Translations under genes and position numbers: made by a program
NCBI GenBank assembly: GCA_017591395.1
Contig: WEDG01001316.1
Location: forward strand, 1 to 64,000
Source: Schistocephalus solidus
Lineage: Eukaryota; Platyhelminthes; Cestoda; Diphyllobothriidea; Diphyllobothriidae
DNA length: 64,000 nucleotides
Direction: 5' to 3'
Shown here: piece after piece, positions 1-11,500 of the stretch
Layout: every line of letters begins with the position of its first letter
How positions within the stretch are numbered: position 1 is the first letter of the stretch
The notes under the pieces: generated by a model
Told to the model about the DNA's origin: nothing
Seen by the model: the letters and a program-made list of their open reading frames with translations, nothing else
Database searches by the model: none

Positions 1-13
1 AGTGTCCTCATTT

Positions 14-235
14 TCATCCGATCGGTAGGAGAGTAATCCGGCTGAAAAAAACTCCACGATAATTCTTTCGTAGTCGGGACTTTCGAGAGAGCAATAGATC
101 TACCTGCTGTTTGCTCCCAAAGACGACTTTTAATGGTCTTGGTCGAACCTCATGCGTTTCATTTGTAACGCGAGGCCCCAAACGAAAGATCATTTCGATG
201 TCGACTCTCACACCAGTTTCTTGCGTATAATTCAA
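14..235 (-). pseudogene. LINE ORF1-protein fragment
   Basis: The 73-residue minus-strand frame contains 'RPRPLKVVFGSKQQVDLLL', followed by a leucine/arginine-rich stretch and 'VFFS'. The same order occurs in the ORF1 remnant of the LINE at 1.7-6.5 kb ('RPRPLKIILENEAQARLLL'), so this is the nucleic-acid-binding (RRM-like) part of a LINE first open reading frame. It lies directly downstream, in minus-strand sense, of the end of another LINE copy whose homology stops near 265, so it belongs to a second, separate copy that runs off the left edge. Function in life would be RNA binding in the retrotransposition particle; here it is a fragment. Confidence 0.6.
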
Positions 236-264
236 TATATTTTGAAATATCAGCAGATCCTGTT

Positions 265-1723
265 TTACCCTTTCTGTTGACGTTTTTAAATTTCTGAGAA
301 TAAACGCGGTAGTTTGCCGGGCTTTCGAGACAATCAGTGCTCTAGATTAAGACTACTAGAAAATGATTTGCCCAGATCCTTTATAACTACGGGCACATTT
401 AGATCGTGACCATCTATGCTTAGGTGGGGCTGATGGTTGTCGCAAATAACCATAACGGAGCACGTTTTTCCAAGAAAGTGAGAGGCACCATGTGCCACAC
501 CACTGAGCGAAGGTCTAAAGATCCTTTTTAAGAGCTCAAACACGATGTTGCGATCAACCAATTAATATCGATAGGCAATTTTTAAATCGTCAACGTACAT
601 AAAGGGCCTACCATACTGAAAACACTCAGGAACATCGTTGACAAAGAGGCAAAAAAGAAGCGAGGTGAGCACGCTGCCCAGAATAACTCCGCTCCTTACA
701 TGTGTTGGGTTAGAGTTAGCATCAGAAATTTTAACCCGTTGTGCGCGAGCATTCAAATAGGAAAATATTAAGTTCAGAATCTTGTAGCCTATGCCGAAGA
801 AGGCAAGTTTCAGCAGTAGGAGATCATGGCCAACACGATCAAAAGCCTTAGAGAAATCGAAGTAAACGGTGTAAATTGCAAAACCACTGTCTCTAGATTG
901 TAGCACATGATCAAAGAAAGAGAGCTGGCAGGTGTCACACGATCTTTTTTTCAGAACCCCATGCTTAGCCGCATTAAGAAGTTATTCTATGTTAGGTGTC
1001 ACACCAGCTTGTCCTTAATCAAGGTCTCTAAGATCTTCGACGCTGCTGGCAGTGTATTAATTGGCCTAAAGTCGTCGAATGACGTAGTTTGGCGGTGTTT
1101 GGGTAAAGGCAGAATGTGCGATTCCTTCCATAAAATAGGTAAGGTTTCACTTTCAAGAGCAATATTAAATATCTTATACAGAATTGACGGAATTATATCG
1201 TTTGTATTTGCCTTTATAACGCTGACCGGGACGCCATCTGGTCCAGGACTGTAAGATTGACGAGAAGGCCGAATGGCTACGGTCACGTCCCAGAGGGTAA
1301 AGGTTATGTTTTTGAGGACGTTACCGGTCCAAACCCGGATGTTTGGAAAGGGGGCGACCGAATGTTCACTAAAAGAACGGACAAGAACGCATTGAATCTA
1401 TCATCCGTTCAATTAGCGTCAGCTATAGGGTTTCCAAAAGCGTCTCGAAGTACAGGGTAACGAGTTTTCTCTGCGCCATTACTGTGCGCGAAAAGAGTTT
1501 TGCAAAATTGTACGAAGGGTTTTCGGCAAAGTTAACCTCTTCAGCTAGTCGTTTTTCTTCTGAGAGCCTCTTAGCCTGTTCGAAGATTTGTTAAAACAAG
1601 GGCAAGACGGAAGTGTCCTTTAGTAGATGAAAACGACGCGAGAGTCTACGCAGTCTACGGCGGAAAGATAAAGGGAGGTAGACTTCATCCTTGACATTAA
1701 CTATTTTCCTACTGTGAACAAAA
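265..1723 (-). mobile_element. Older CR1/Jockey-like LINE, 3' half (interrupted host copy)
   Basis: Read on the minus strand this matches the plus-strand LINE at about 4155-5630 nearly collinearly. It carries the linker before the reverse transcriptase, 'YSPGPDGVPVSVIKAN', the 'FDFSKAFDRVGHDLLLLK' block, 'VRSGVILGSVLTSLLF', and an intact YVDD catalytic box at about 587-598. Frameshifts and stops break it into several frames. The upstream edge at 1720-1723 falls exactly where the piece at 6488-6890 stops, so both are halves of one element split by a later insertion. Homology ends near 265, where an unrelated ORF1 fragment begins; no 3' tail is present. Clade assignment is from RT motifs only. 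Confidence 0.8.
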
Positions 1724-2255
1724 AGCTTTGGCGCGTTGTTTGAAATTGGTTTCGAATTTCAAGTACCTCGAGCCTACGAGTTTTTGGTCTCTACCTCAGT
1801 GTAGAAGACACGGTGCTGGAAAATTATTAAAGAATTGTCTTTATATTCCTCTGAGTTTGTAAATTGCGACTTGGACCCTCGATCTTTGCTGCTTTCTGAA
1901 ACTCACGCCGGCTGTGTGCTCCCTGCATCTGCTCTCAATTGCGGAAGGGGTTCAAACCAAAGGCTGATTCCTTATATTTTCATAATCTTATTGTTGAATA
2001 TCTTAACTACCTCTCTGTTAATTTTGTGGCAATTATAACATGCAAAACTCAAGTTCCATAAGTTTATTGTCACAAAAAATTGGTCCTTGACCTAGTTGCT
2101 TGGGGCCGTCTTTCGGCGCCTCTTCCCACCCGGCCATATTGGCAGGGGACCTTGTTAAGCAATTTAATGGACAAGCAGAAAACAATTGTAACTATCGTTA
2201 TTCTGCTAATTGTTCACCTCCCACTTAACGGGGTAAAAGTTCAGTAAGCTTAACT

Positions 2256-3260
2256 AATGTAGCTTACGAAGACGAAACATGTATGGGGTGTTTCAGCCTC
2301 CAGAAGAAATTCTCAGAAATGGAGCAGAAAATAAGCAATCTTAGACACGAAATAGATAACTTAAAAAATATATATCTTGCCCAACTGCTAAAAAAGGTCT
2401 TGTTCGTAATAAACCTACCACAAATCAAAATTCGTATTCATATATAGCTTCTTAAAGCTTACATAAAAGTCACATTAAACATATCGCGATTGCTGGACCC
2501 GGTAAACCAGACGAATTTTCGCTACTTCCGAAGGGAGCCCCATCTAGTCCTTGCGCCACTCCACCGGTACTTAGTTCGGGTAGCATCAGCACTAATCTGG
2601 CTTTACCGCCCATCGCTACATCACTGGTAGACGTTGTACCAACATGCGATGTTGAAGAGGTTGGCTAGTTTGTAAAGCCAAAGAAGAAAAGGTGTAAGAA
2701 GAACAAGTCGTGCAGGGATTTGGCTCCAGCCTGCCCAACACCCAGCTCATCTGGACCTATCAGGCAAAGTGAGCTGGTTACCAGTACTCACTCAGCTGAA
2801 AGATCTGAGTTACAAACAGGCCCTTGATTAAGTCGAAAACAGAATGTAGTCATTAAAGGTGTCCCGGAGTCAGCTTCAATTATTCCAAAGGAGCGAGTTA
2901 AACCTGACTTGGAACTCCTTCAATTGTATGCAAAAACACTGCTGACGGACGGCGAGTCCATTCATATTCTCAAGGCATATAGAATAGGGAAGGCTCTGTC
3001 TACACCCAATTCAAATCCTCGACCAAGACCTCTTAAAATCATCTTGGAAAATGAAGCACAGGCACGGCTCCTGCTACAGAGAAAATCAACCCTGCGGGGT
3101 CCGCATTCTGAAGTGTTTTTTTCAACCGGAATATGGGTTAAAAGAGCGAATTAAAATGCGACAGCTAATAAAAGAACTGAAAACACGAAAGACCAATGGC
3201 GAGGCAAATCTCAAAATAAGGGATGGACAGATATTTCAAGTGAAAAGAGCATTTCTCTAG
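2256..3260 (+). pseudogene. LINE ORF1 remnant (CxxC, coiled coil, RRM-like)
   Basis: The 5' part reads 'ETCMGCFSLQKKFSEMEQK' and continues into a heptad-like coiled coil over about 35 residues; the CxxC followed by a coiled coil is a common ORF1 layout. A serine/proline-rich stretch and a lysine/arginine cluster ('KPKKKRCKKNK') follow, then 'NVVIKGVPES' and 'RPRPLKIILENEAQARLLL', the RRM-like nucleic-acid-binding core. In-frame stops interrupt it near 2667, 2826 and 3152. ORF1 proteins bind element RNA and form multimers; the family is known, the exact fold is inferred. The frame leads directly towards the endonuclease at 3300. Confidence 0.6.
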
Positions 3261-3299
3261 CCGAAGGCAGTCACTCTGACAGCCCAACTGTCCCGTTAC

Positions 3300-4005
3300 A
3301 GAAACCAAAAGCGTGCCCGCTTAAACTAATCGTCCTCAATGCCAGATCTCTGCTTAATAAGATGCCTTTGCTCCAGACTCTGGTTTTCTTCCATCGCCCC
3401 GACATTGTAATGGTTACAGAGACATGGGCAACACCCTGTGTATCCGACTCCGAACTCTCTATTCTAGGCTACGCTTACATTCGGAATGATCGACACGAGG
3501 GCCGTGGCGGAGGAAGCTGTATCTATGTAAGGCAAACACTTACATTTTTTCCATTGGACTATCACCAATTTACCGCGGTAGAGAAGAGCTGTTGGCTCCG
3601 AGTAGTTCTAAAAGATAAAAACTCTTTACTCGTTGGTAGTGTCTATTGCCCACGCAATGCCAGCGAGGATTACGATCTTTGTCTCTCGCTGGCATTTCAC
3701 GCCGCAGCTGACTTAAATCTAAAGTACTGCTTGATTGCAGGTGACTTCAATCTTCCTTAAATTCACTGGTTTCCAACGTCCGGTCCTGCAAAGTTCGATG
3801 GCCTACTTGAGGCCATAGATATAGGCATGTGGGACCAGGTAGTTGATTTGCCCACCCGAGGATCAAACATACTTGATCTTATTTTTTGTAGAGGTTGTCA
3901 GCCATCGTCAGTGTCACCTTTAGATCCACTTGGGAATTCTGATCATACTATGGTTCTTTCAACACTAGAACAAGAGGCTGCTGAAAAGTTTTCCAAAAAA
4001 ATTTA
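3300..4005 (+). pseudogene. LINE endonuclease domain (EEP/APE family), near complete
   Basis: The translation shows the ordered motifs of the apurinic-type LINE endonuclease: 'LNARSLLNKM' near the start, 'VTETW' with the metal-binding glutamate, 'GGGSCIYVR', 'LIAGDFNLP', 'LDLIF' and 'NSDHTMV' with the catalytic histidine. All key residues are visible, but a TAA stop directly follows 'GDFNLP' and more stops follow the SDH box. The enzyme nicks target DNA to prime reverse transcription. Spacing to the RT (about 270 bp of linker) is normal for a second ORF that encodes both domains. Confidence 0.8.
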
Positions 4006-4275
4006 GCTTTTTTCCGTGATTTCTGATCAGCAAATATGAGGGAATTGCTAACACACCTAAATTCTTACGAATGGACAAACTTCTTTGTATGTTCGGATGT
4101 GAACGTTTGTACTGATACTTTTTAGAAAGTTCTAGGTTCACTCATTTCTCGTTTTGTTCCCCGTAAGAAAATAATTATTGTCAAGGATGAAGTCTACCTC
4201 CCTTTATCATTCCGCCGTAGACTGCGCAGAATATCTCGTCGTTTTCATCTTCAAAACGACACCTTCATCCTGCCC

Positions 4276-5787
4276 TTGATCCAACAAATCTTTGAAAGGG
4301 CTAAGAGGCTGTCTAACGAAAAACGACAAGCCGATGAGGTTAACTTTGCCGAAAACCCTTCGTTAAATGTTGCGAACCTCTTTTCGCGCACAGTAAAAGC
4401 GCAGAGAAAAACGCAGTACCCCGTACTTCGAGACGCCTTAGGAAACCCAATAACTGACGCTAAGTTGACTGCTGATAGCTTCAATGCTTTCTTGTCTAGA
4501 ACGTTTAGTGAACATACTGTCGTCCCCTTTCCTAACATCCAGGTTTGGACCGGTAATGTCCTCGAAACCATAACTTTTACCCTCTGGGACGTGACCGTAG
4601 CCATTCGGCGTTTTCGTCAATCTTACAGTCCAGGACCAGATGGCGTCCCATTCAGCGTTCTAAAGGCGGACGCAAACGATATTTTTCCGTCCCTTCTGTA
4701 TAAGATATTTAATCTTGCTCTTGAAAGTGAAACTTTCCCTATTTTATGGAAGGAATCGCACATACTGCCTATTCCCAAACACGACTGACCTACGTCATTT
4801 GACGACTTTAGGCCGATAAATACACTACCAGCAGTCTCGAAGATCTTCAAGACCTTTATCAAAGACAAGATGATGTATCACCTAAGAAACAGTAACCTAC
4901 TTAATGCGGCTCAGCATGGTTTTCTCGAAAAAAGTTCTTGTGACACTTGTAAGCTCTCTTTCTTTGATCATGTGCTACAATCTAGAGACAGCGGTTTTGC
5001 AATTTACACCGTTTACTTCGATTTCACTTAGGCTTTTGATCGTGTTGACCATGATCTCCTACTGCTGAAACTTGCCTCCTTCGGCATAGGTAACAAGATT
5101 CTGAACTGAATAATTTCCTATTTGAATGCTCGCTCACAATGGGTTAAAATGTCTGATGTTTTCTCCAACCCCACGCATGTGAGGAGCGGAGTTATTCAGG
5201 GCAGCGTGCTCGGACCGCTTCTTTTGTGCCTCTTTGTCAACGATGTTCCTGATTGTTTTCAGTATGGTAGGCCCCTTATGTAAGTTGACGATTTAAAGAT
5301 TGCCTATCGATATAAACCGGTTGATCGCAACATCGTGTTTTAGCTCTTAAAAAGGATCTTCAGACCATCGCTCAGTGGTTTCGCACATGGCGCCTCTCCA
5401 CTTTCTTAGCAAAAGTGCTCCGTTATGGTTATTGGTGACAACCCTCAGCCCCACCTAAGCATAGACGGTCACGATCAAAATGTGTTCGTAGTTATAAATG
5501 ATCTGGGCATATCATATTCTAGTAGTCTTAATCTGTCAGAGCACTGCGCCCTGATTGTCTTGAAAGCACGCCAAACTACTGGGTTTATTCTCAGAAATTT
5601 TGAAACCGTCAACATTAGAATCAGCCTCTATAAAATGTATGCCAGGCCTAGTCTGGAATCCTGCTCGTTTCCATTTAGTCTTCCGCACGCTATTGAACGA
5701 ATAAAAAATAGAATCAGTCCAGCACTTCTTTACAAAAAGAGTTTTCTATTCAGATCACCGAAACCTGTCCTACCAACAACGCTGTGA
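4276..5787 (+). pseudogene. LINE reverse transcriptase, decayed
   Basis: The frame starts with a basic linker, then 'YSPGPDGVPFSVLKAD' (RT block 1), 'FRPINTLPAVSK' (block 2), 'YFDFT' followed by a stop inside block A, 'VRSGVIQGSVLGPLLLCLF' (block B) and the catalytic box, where the tyrosine codon of YVDD is TAA at 5281-5283. Further stops sit near 4786 and 5107, and the thumb region continues to 5787. The lost catalytic tyrosine and at least four stops rule out activity. The minus-strand sister copy keeps YVDD, which shows what was lost here. It copies the element RNA at the nicked target in intact relatives. Confidence 0.85.
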
Positions 5788-5808
5788 GCTTACAATCCTT
5801 GACCCAAT

Positions 5809-6156
5809 GTGGCTTCGCAGATTACAGAAGGGACTTTTTTACTTTTTAAACTTCTAAGCAGTCGTACATTTAACCCCCTTTCACCTCTGAGGCACCTCGA
5901 CCACTCTCGGCGCACCGGTCATCGAGATGTATTTTTATTTCTTCCTTTAGCACGCACAGTAAGATACCGACAGATTTTTTCGGTAAACGCTATAGCAATC
6001 TGGAATAAGCTACCTAGAAGTATCAAAATTCAGCAAAGCTATCCCTTGTTTACGCGAACTGTCACAAGTTTTCTACATTCAGGGCACCTTCCAAAACTTT
6101 TGGGTACTGACTCTGTGGAAGCTCTCTTCTGTTCTGATGGCGTTCACGGACTCTGA
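5809..6156 (+). pseudogene. C-terminal end of the LINE RT ORF
   Basis: A 115-residue open frame continues the LINE ORF2 after a stop. The signature is 'IFSVNAIAIWNKLPRSIK' followed by 'YPLFTRTVTSFL', the usual 'WN.LP..I......F....' close of CR1/Jockey-type reverse transcriptase proteins. The frame ends at TGA 6154-6156, probably the original ORF2 stop, and leads into the short 3' UTR. Independent function is not expected. Confidence 0.65.
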
Positions 6157-6487
6157 ATACTGTGCCTAACTTCATGCTGAGGGCAATATTGCTGGCTCTG
6201 CGGACCTCAATCTGTTTATTTCTCAGTCGACAGCGAACAGCCGCTCGCCGACATTCCTGCTGGTGCAGAATACCAGATACGTAACACTGAATGGAGAAGC
6301 TCTTCACCGGGAATCTGTGTTAACGCGTACCTGTCCAGAACTTTAATTACTCAATAAGCTGCAGTTTTTCCTCCTGAAAACACCTGAAACAACGATCAGG
6401 AGTTTTTTTCCCTGTAAGCTTGACCCTCTACTGTATTTTTTTGACCTTGCCTCTAAACTGGCAATAAATAAATAAAATAAAATAAAA
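6157..6487 (+). repeat. LINE 3' UTR and A-rich tail
   Basis: About 300 bp of non-coding sequence after the ORF2 stop, ending in 'ggcaataaataaataaaa' and further TAAAA units up to 6487. The AATAAA-like units serve as 3' terminal tail; the next base (6488) is already the interior of the older minus-strand LINE. Confidence 0.7.
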
Positions 6488-6890
6488 CGAGAAATGAGTG
6501 AACCTAGAACTTGATAGAATGTATCAGTACAAACATTCACATCCAAACATAGAAAGAAGTTAGTCCAATCATGGGAATTAAGATGTGGTAGTAATTCCCC
6601 CATATTTACTTTTCGGAAATTATGGAAAACTTTTTTTTTGAAAACGTTTAATCAGCCTGAATTTATTGTGAAGAAATAACTATAAAATAGTCTGAACTCC
6701 CAAGTGGGTCTAAAGGTGAAACCGACAATGGCTAACAACCTATGCAGAAAATGAGATCAATTATGTTTGATCCTCGGGTGGGAAAATCAACTACCTGATC
6801 CCACATGCCAGTAATTATGGCCTCAAGCAAGTTTTCGAACTATGCAGGACCGGAAGGTGGAAACCCATGAACTTCAGGAAGATTGAATTC
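6488..6890 (-). mobile_element. Older LINE, 5' half (interrupted host copy)
   Basis: On the minus strand this corresponds to about 3749-4155 of the nested copy: the end of the endonuclease domain and the linker before the RT. 'MGELLPHLNSHDWTNFFLCL' parallels 'RELLTHLNSYEWTNFFVC' in the nested copy. The alignment stops at 6488 at the position where the 265-1723 piece begins, which makes the two a single 5'-truncated element opened by the nested insertion. The 5' truncation point is about 6890. Bases 6891-7116 show no recognisable content. Confidence 0.75.
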
Positions 6891-7116
6891 TGATGATGGT
6901 AAGTATCGAACGAAGCCACAGCAATTTAGACTGTGTATGTCCGGATATGAACGTCCAAATGACTTCATCTTTTGAATAGCTCGTGATATAAGTAGATATC
7001 ATGGTTGATGAAGGACTCGAGGTAGAGAAAAATATTTGCAAGAAGTTACCATTTAAATACCCAATGGTCCTTTCTCCGAGGCATAAAGAAAGCTGCTCTG
7101 AAAAGTTGAGGAAACC

Positions 7117-7390
7117 TTAAAGGTTAATAGAATCAGTGTTAAGATAAATGTGCAGTCTTCGCTTGAATGCAGATAGACTAGCTAACGACCTTATTTTAAT
7201 AGGCAAGTTATTCCAAAGAAAGCTATACCTAGACGCAAAGAATAGAGAGCGTTTACACGTGGAGGATGCAGGAGGAGGTATAATTGGTACATAATTTAGT
7301 AGGGTATAGACGATCATACAATCCAATAAGATTAGTGAAGTGTCCGACAAATACCACCCGATCTCCAACGATGAAGGTCATATATACTAT
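7117..7390 (-). mobile_element. 3' fragment of a second LINE type (RT C-terminus)
   Basis: The minus-strand frame ends 'YSFLWNNLPIKIRSLASLSA' then 'FKRRLHIYLNTDSINL' and a stop. 'LWN.LP..IR...SL..FK..L..YL' is the standard C-terminal signature of CR1/Jockey-type LINE reverse transcriptases. The sequence differs from the copies at 0.3-6.9 kb, so it belongs to another family or a distant subfamily. It is a short 5'-truncated remnant. Confidence 0.6.
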
Positions 7391-8510
7391 AAATGCGCCT
7401 TAGCTTGACTTATTATCCGAAGTTAGTGATTAAGAAAATGTCTGTATTTCGAGATTTCTGCTAGACTCTTTTGTGTTAATACTGAATTTTATACTTTCGA
7501 GGGTCTTTGTAGAAAAATGTTGCATTATTCAGAAAGCTCAGCAGACTTGGAGACCTGGAAGCTGAAACTTAGACTTCTGATCACTGAGGACAAGACTTCG
7601 TATTGGGAGCCTTCCAAAAATTTTCAAACATTTCTGCTCAAATTTTCAAAAAGAACTGCTGGACACATAAGGAAGTAGTTTGTAACCAAAATGCCAGTGG
7701 ATGCCTAGCTAGGAGGCGGAATACATTAGTCTGCATATTGACTATTTGTACCTTTATTCTGTCTAGGACGTCAGTTGTACAGAGGTATAGAAATGGTGCA
7801 GACGTTGTTGGCATGTGGTGTCTTTTTCTGCATGCCTTCGGCCCAGAATTTTCGCAGTCAAACTGGCACTTTAGTTGTACCGTGAAACTTATCTCTTAGT
7901 TCTCCTTGCTAAGCAATCTATTTTATGAATATATGTTCTTATCTGGTCCAATGTGGACTTGTGCACAAGCCCACGTTAGTTGTAAATTTCCATACGACGT
8001 ACACATTTATCTGTTAAATTCGACAAAATTTTTTATCCGTCTTCTGTTCTTCCATGTTTTATGGCGGTTTTTGGGTCTATAAATCCTTATATCAGACTCG
8101 ATTTTCCAGGTATACATATTTTTTTCATATGTTCTTGGCGACGAACACTCGCATTCATTTTTACTCCTGGCAAAATTTAACCTGTTTTATCCCATTTCGT
8201 CAAAGTTTTAGTGCTATATAAAGTTACATATATCGTGTTCTCGCTCTCGAGTTATGGTTTAGCTGATACCATGCATGCATGGTGATTTAAATTCTTGTTC
8301 ATGTTGACGAAGTGCAGACCGACGACCTGAATTACCAAGATCCAACATCCAATCACCGATTTGAACGATGGGGTCATATTTGTTTGGATAACACCGTCCC
8401 ATTTCTGGTCGTTTTGCGGCCACAAGAACTGCTTCCTCATAGGAAAATAGTTCAGAATAAAGTACCAAGGTGGCGGTTTTTTAATGTCTACCTAAGACAT
8501 TTCTATTCTC
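7391..8510. other. Intergenic, upstream of SDA1
   Basis: No gene, RNA or repeat is recognised here. The short ORFs found in this stretch have no coding signature. It should contain the promoter of the SDA1 gene, but I see no convincing TATA or initiator element. Confidence 0.4.
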
Positions 8511-8511
8511 T

Positions 8512-8548
8512 TTTGCTTCATTTGACTGGTTTTTTTGTTTCACAATAG
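8512..8548 (+). promoter_or_regulatory. Splice-acceptor-like site 31 bp before the SDA1 start codon
   Basis: A pyrimidine-rich run ('ctggtttttttgtttcac') leads to 'aatag' with AG at 8547-8548, and the ATG of SDA1 follows at 8580. This is a good 3' splice site in a place where none is needed for the coding exons. It could be the acceptor of a 5' UTR intron or of spliced-leader trans-splicing, which flatworms use. Which of the two applies cannot be told from the DNA. Confidence 0.45.
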
Positions 8549-8579
8549 GTTCATACACTTGTGGGCTGGTGACAAAATC

Positions 8580-11500
8580 ATGGCTTCAAAAGTGGTCGAT
8601 AACAATTTAAATGAGCTCTTGAGTAATCTCCGCAAAGACCCGGAATCTTATTTTCCCGACGTAATTTCTCACTTTGACTTGAGAACTATACCTTTTTTAG
8701 TTTGAAACACAGTATGAAAATTTTGTTTCCCTGGAGTCTTCCTATTTATCGGCGTCATCAGAGTTCGCACCTAAGTTGGAGGAACTCCTAATGTTCATAT
8801 CTCAGGTGAATTTACCGATTCTGACCTTTTAAACCTAACCTTAGATAATACAATGCTTTCCAAGCTATAGTACCCATTTCGCGGACAGTGTTTCCTCAGC
8901 CCTCTTGTCCCGATCTTTTGGCATGAACCCGCGCATGCGAATGGTAGGATGTTACACGTATAATGATCCAACCATTTCTAGGCCTACTTCAAAGCCTTTA
9001 TGCGGCTGCGCACAAAAGACCTCGTATCTGTACAGCAATCGATTGATGTCGCATTCCGACTACATCGTTGTCATGATAAACAACTGCGGTCGCTACTTCG
9101 GGGGTTTGTACTTGGTGACTTAAAACGTACAAATCAAAAACAGAAATCATTGAAAGTCAAGTCGGTATGGACAGAATTTTGCCTCGTTTTCATGATCGCC
9201 TTTCTTATTTTTTATACTTCTTCTTCTTTCTCTCCCCATTTTTAAGACACTTCAAACATTTCTTGCTAAGACGGTGAAGGATGGTAATACGGCCGTTGCG
9301 AAGGAGGCCGTTATTCTCCTCGTAGAGCTGTTCCGCAAGAATATCTGGAAGGACGAAAAGACGGCCAACATTATTGCAGAGGCTTGCTTAGCAAAGTCAA
9401 AAAAGGTTTGCCAACTCTACCTAAAGCAACACTTTTAGGTTTACGCCAAAGCCGTTCGTTTTTTTCTCGGGCACGCGGAAAAGTCTACGGAGAACAAGGA
9501 CAGTAGCGACAGTGATGACAATGGCGTACGGTTGTCTGCATTTCGCCTTTTTGTTTCTTCCGATTAATTTTTATGAACTGTGACTCACATGGTCGTGCAC
9601 GGTAAGGGTTTGCGTACGTTTTGCTGCCGCTGTTGACGAAAGTGGTGGATTGTTTTAGTTATTATTCACCGACCTATGCCCCCTCTGTAAATCTACCAGT
9701 TTTTTATCCGAAGAGTTTGGCTTGGACAGTCAGCAGTATAATTAGATAACCTGATTTATCCTTAAGTGTAATAACAAGGGTCCGTACCCATACCCTTTTT
9801 GCATCTGCACTGTCGACTGAAAAACTCATGGACTGAGGTTTTCACTATGTACTGGTTGTTACTGGTACGGTCATCTTTACTTTCTTACTGTAACTTATTC
9901 ACAGAAGTTGCACTTCTCATATCCCAAATGCCATTATTAGCTAAAACACGAGCACAATTTTCGATACTTTTCTTGCTGGCGAAAACGCATCTGCAAGTGG
10001 CTCACCAAGGGGTGTTCCAGCGTTTCGTTTGCGATTTCCGGTATAGTAATATTGTTCATAACGAATTTCATTTGCAGTTAATGAACTTAATTTGAGTCCA
10101 TCTGTCGCGACCGCATTATTGCTACTTGCACTTACGGAAAATCGACGAACTTGGCGTTCGCTTTCTCGGTGGTGCATAAAACAAACGAACAGTTCGACCG
10201 TCGTATTTCGACAATGTACGCCATATGCTCCGCAGCAGGGTGATGCACGGTTGGTGACTGGCGCTGAGTGTGATTCACCCGTTGACAAAACAAGCTACTG
10301 CCAGTTTGACAGACACAGTATATGCTTTTTTTTACTGAATTTGATAATATTCAACTGGAACGTTTGCAGGTTCGACCTGGTGCTTGCAGGTCCGACGATT
10401 TAACTCCAACGTTTATCAGTAACTTAAGACACAGTTATAAACTTGGCTTTTAATACCAGTACTATCAGAAAGTACATTATATATTAAAAGACACCCATGA
10501 ATGAATCGAAGTCCTCGCATTTGTGCTGGGTAATGACAGGTCTGCGACATATGCTGGGGCTTTTAGCTGCTATCCGCGTTAGGGGAATGAGAAAATGGTA
10601 TTTCGTATGTGGGAATGGCCGAGCCATCTAAACATTATCCAAGATGTTTCGATAGGCTTTGAAATGTAGATAATTTATGCGCGATTGAAAAGGCAAATTG
10701 ACGAGAGGCAAAACCTCGGGCCAGTTCCACCTTTTGGCGCGATGGTTTCTGGATGAAAATCATTCAGTTGATTCTAAATACCATATTCCATACAAAGGCC
10801 GCAGTGTTTTCATTTGCAGGATGTTATTACCCGACTTTTATATTGAAGAGCACAGCCTGCATCCTCCCTTGTTATTTAGGTTTAGAAAATGAATGTTATA
10901 TATTGGCTATACGGCAAATTCACATACCCTTACAAAGAAGCCTCCTGATGGTCATACCATATTGCAATAGGTATTGGATTATGTTGTATACTTTTATTTC
11001 GAGCATGTTATATGACACAAGTAATCGTGTTACCATCGCGAAAATTTCATAACAACACACTCGGTGAATTGAAATGCTCCTTCTCTTCGGGCGCACAATT
11101 CATAAAGTGAGTGTAAAATGTGTTTTGTTATCCATTTCATACAATGTCGTGAAATTTGCATGAAAGCCGATGGAGGATTTGTGATAAGTAAAGCCAGCCG
11201 TGTTTGTGCTCTGGTGGTTCACAGCAAACAGGTAACCACCTGCCGGACTGCAGTGAACATGTAGACATCATCAAGGGTTTAACCGACAAGGGCAGTAAAT
11301 GTTGAAAACCGTTTTTTTTGTGCATACTAGGTGCCCTCTTCAGCCGTGATTGGATACCAAGTCAGTGAACTCAGACAAACAGCACACCTAATCTGCACCC
11401 ATTACCTTGATTTTCGCGAGCAACGGGATTCACCTACATTCCACGAAGTGGACTTAGTGGAGACCTGCGCCTGAATTTGTTTATAGTGAAGCAACCTCGT

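Larger units (their letters stand above)
1724..6487 (+). mobile_element. Nested CR1/Jockey-like LINE, about 4.76 kb
   Basis: A single LINE copy with the expected order: ORF1 remnant, apurinic-type endonuclease, reverse transcriptase, RT C-terminal region, short 3' UTR and an A-rich tail of AATAA/TAAAA units at 6460-6487. Its ends are fixed by the surrounding element: the left flank (to 1723) and right flank (from 6488) join seamlessly into one minus-strand LINE of the same family, with a possible AAAA target duplication at 1720-1723 and 6484-6487 that cannot be separated from the A-rich tail. Several stops and frameshifts show that it is inactive. Parts are annotated separately. Confidence 0.8.
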
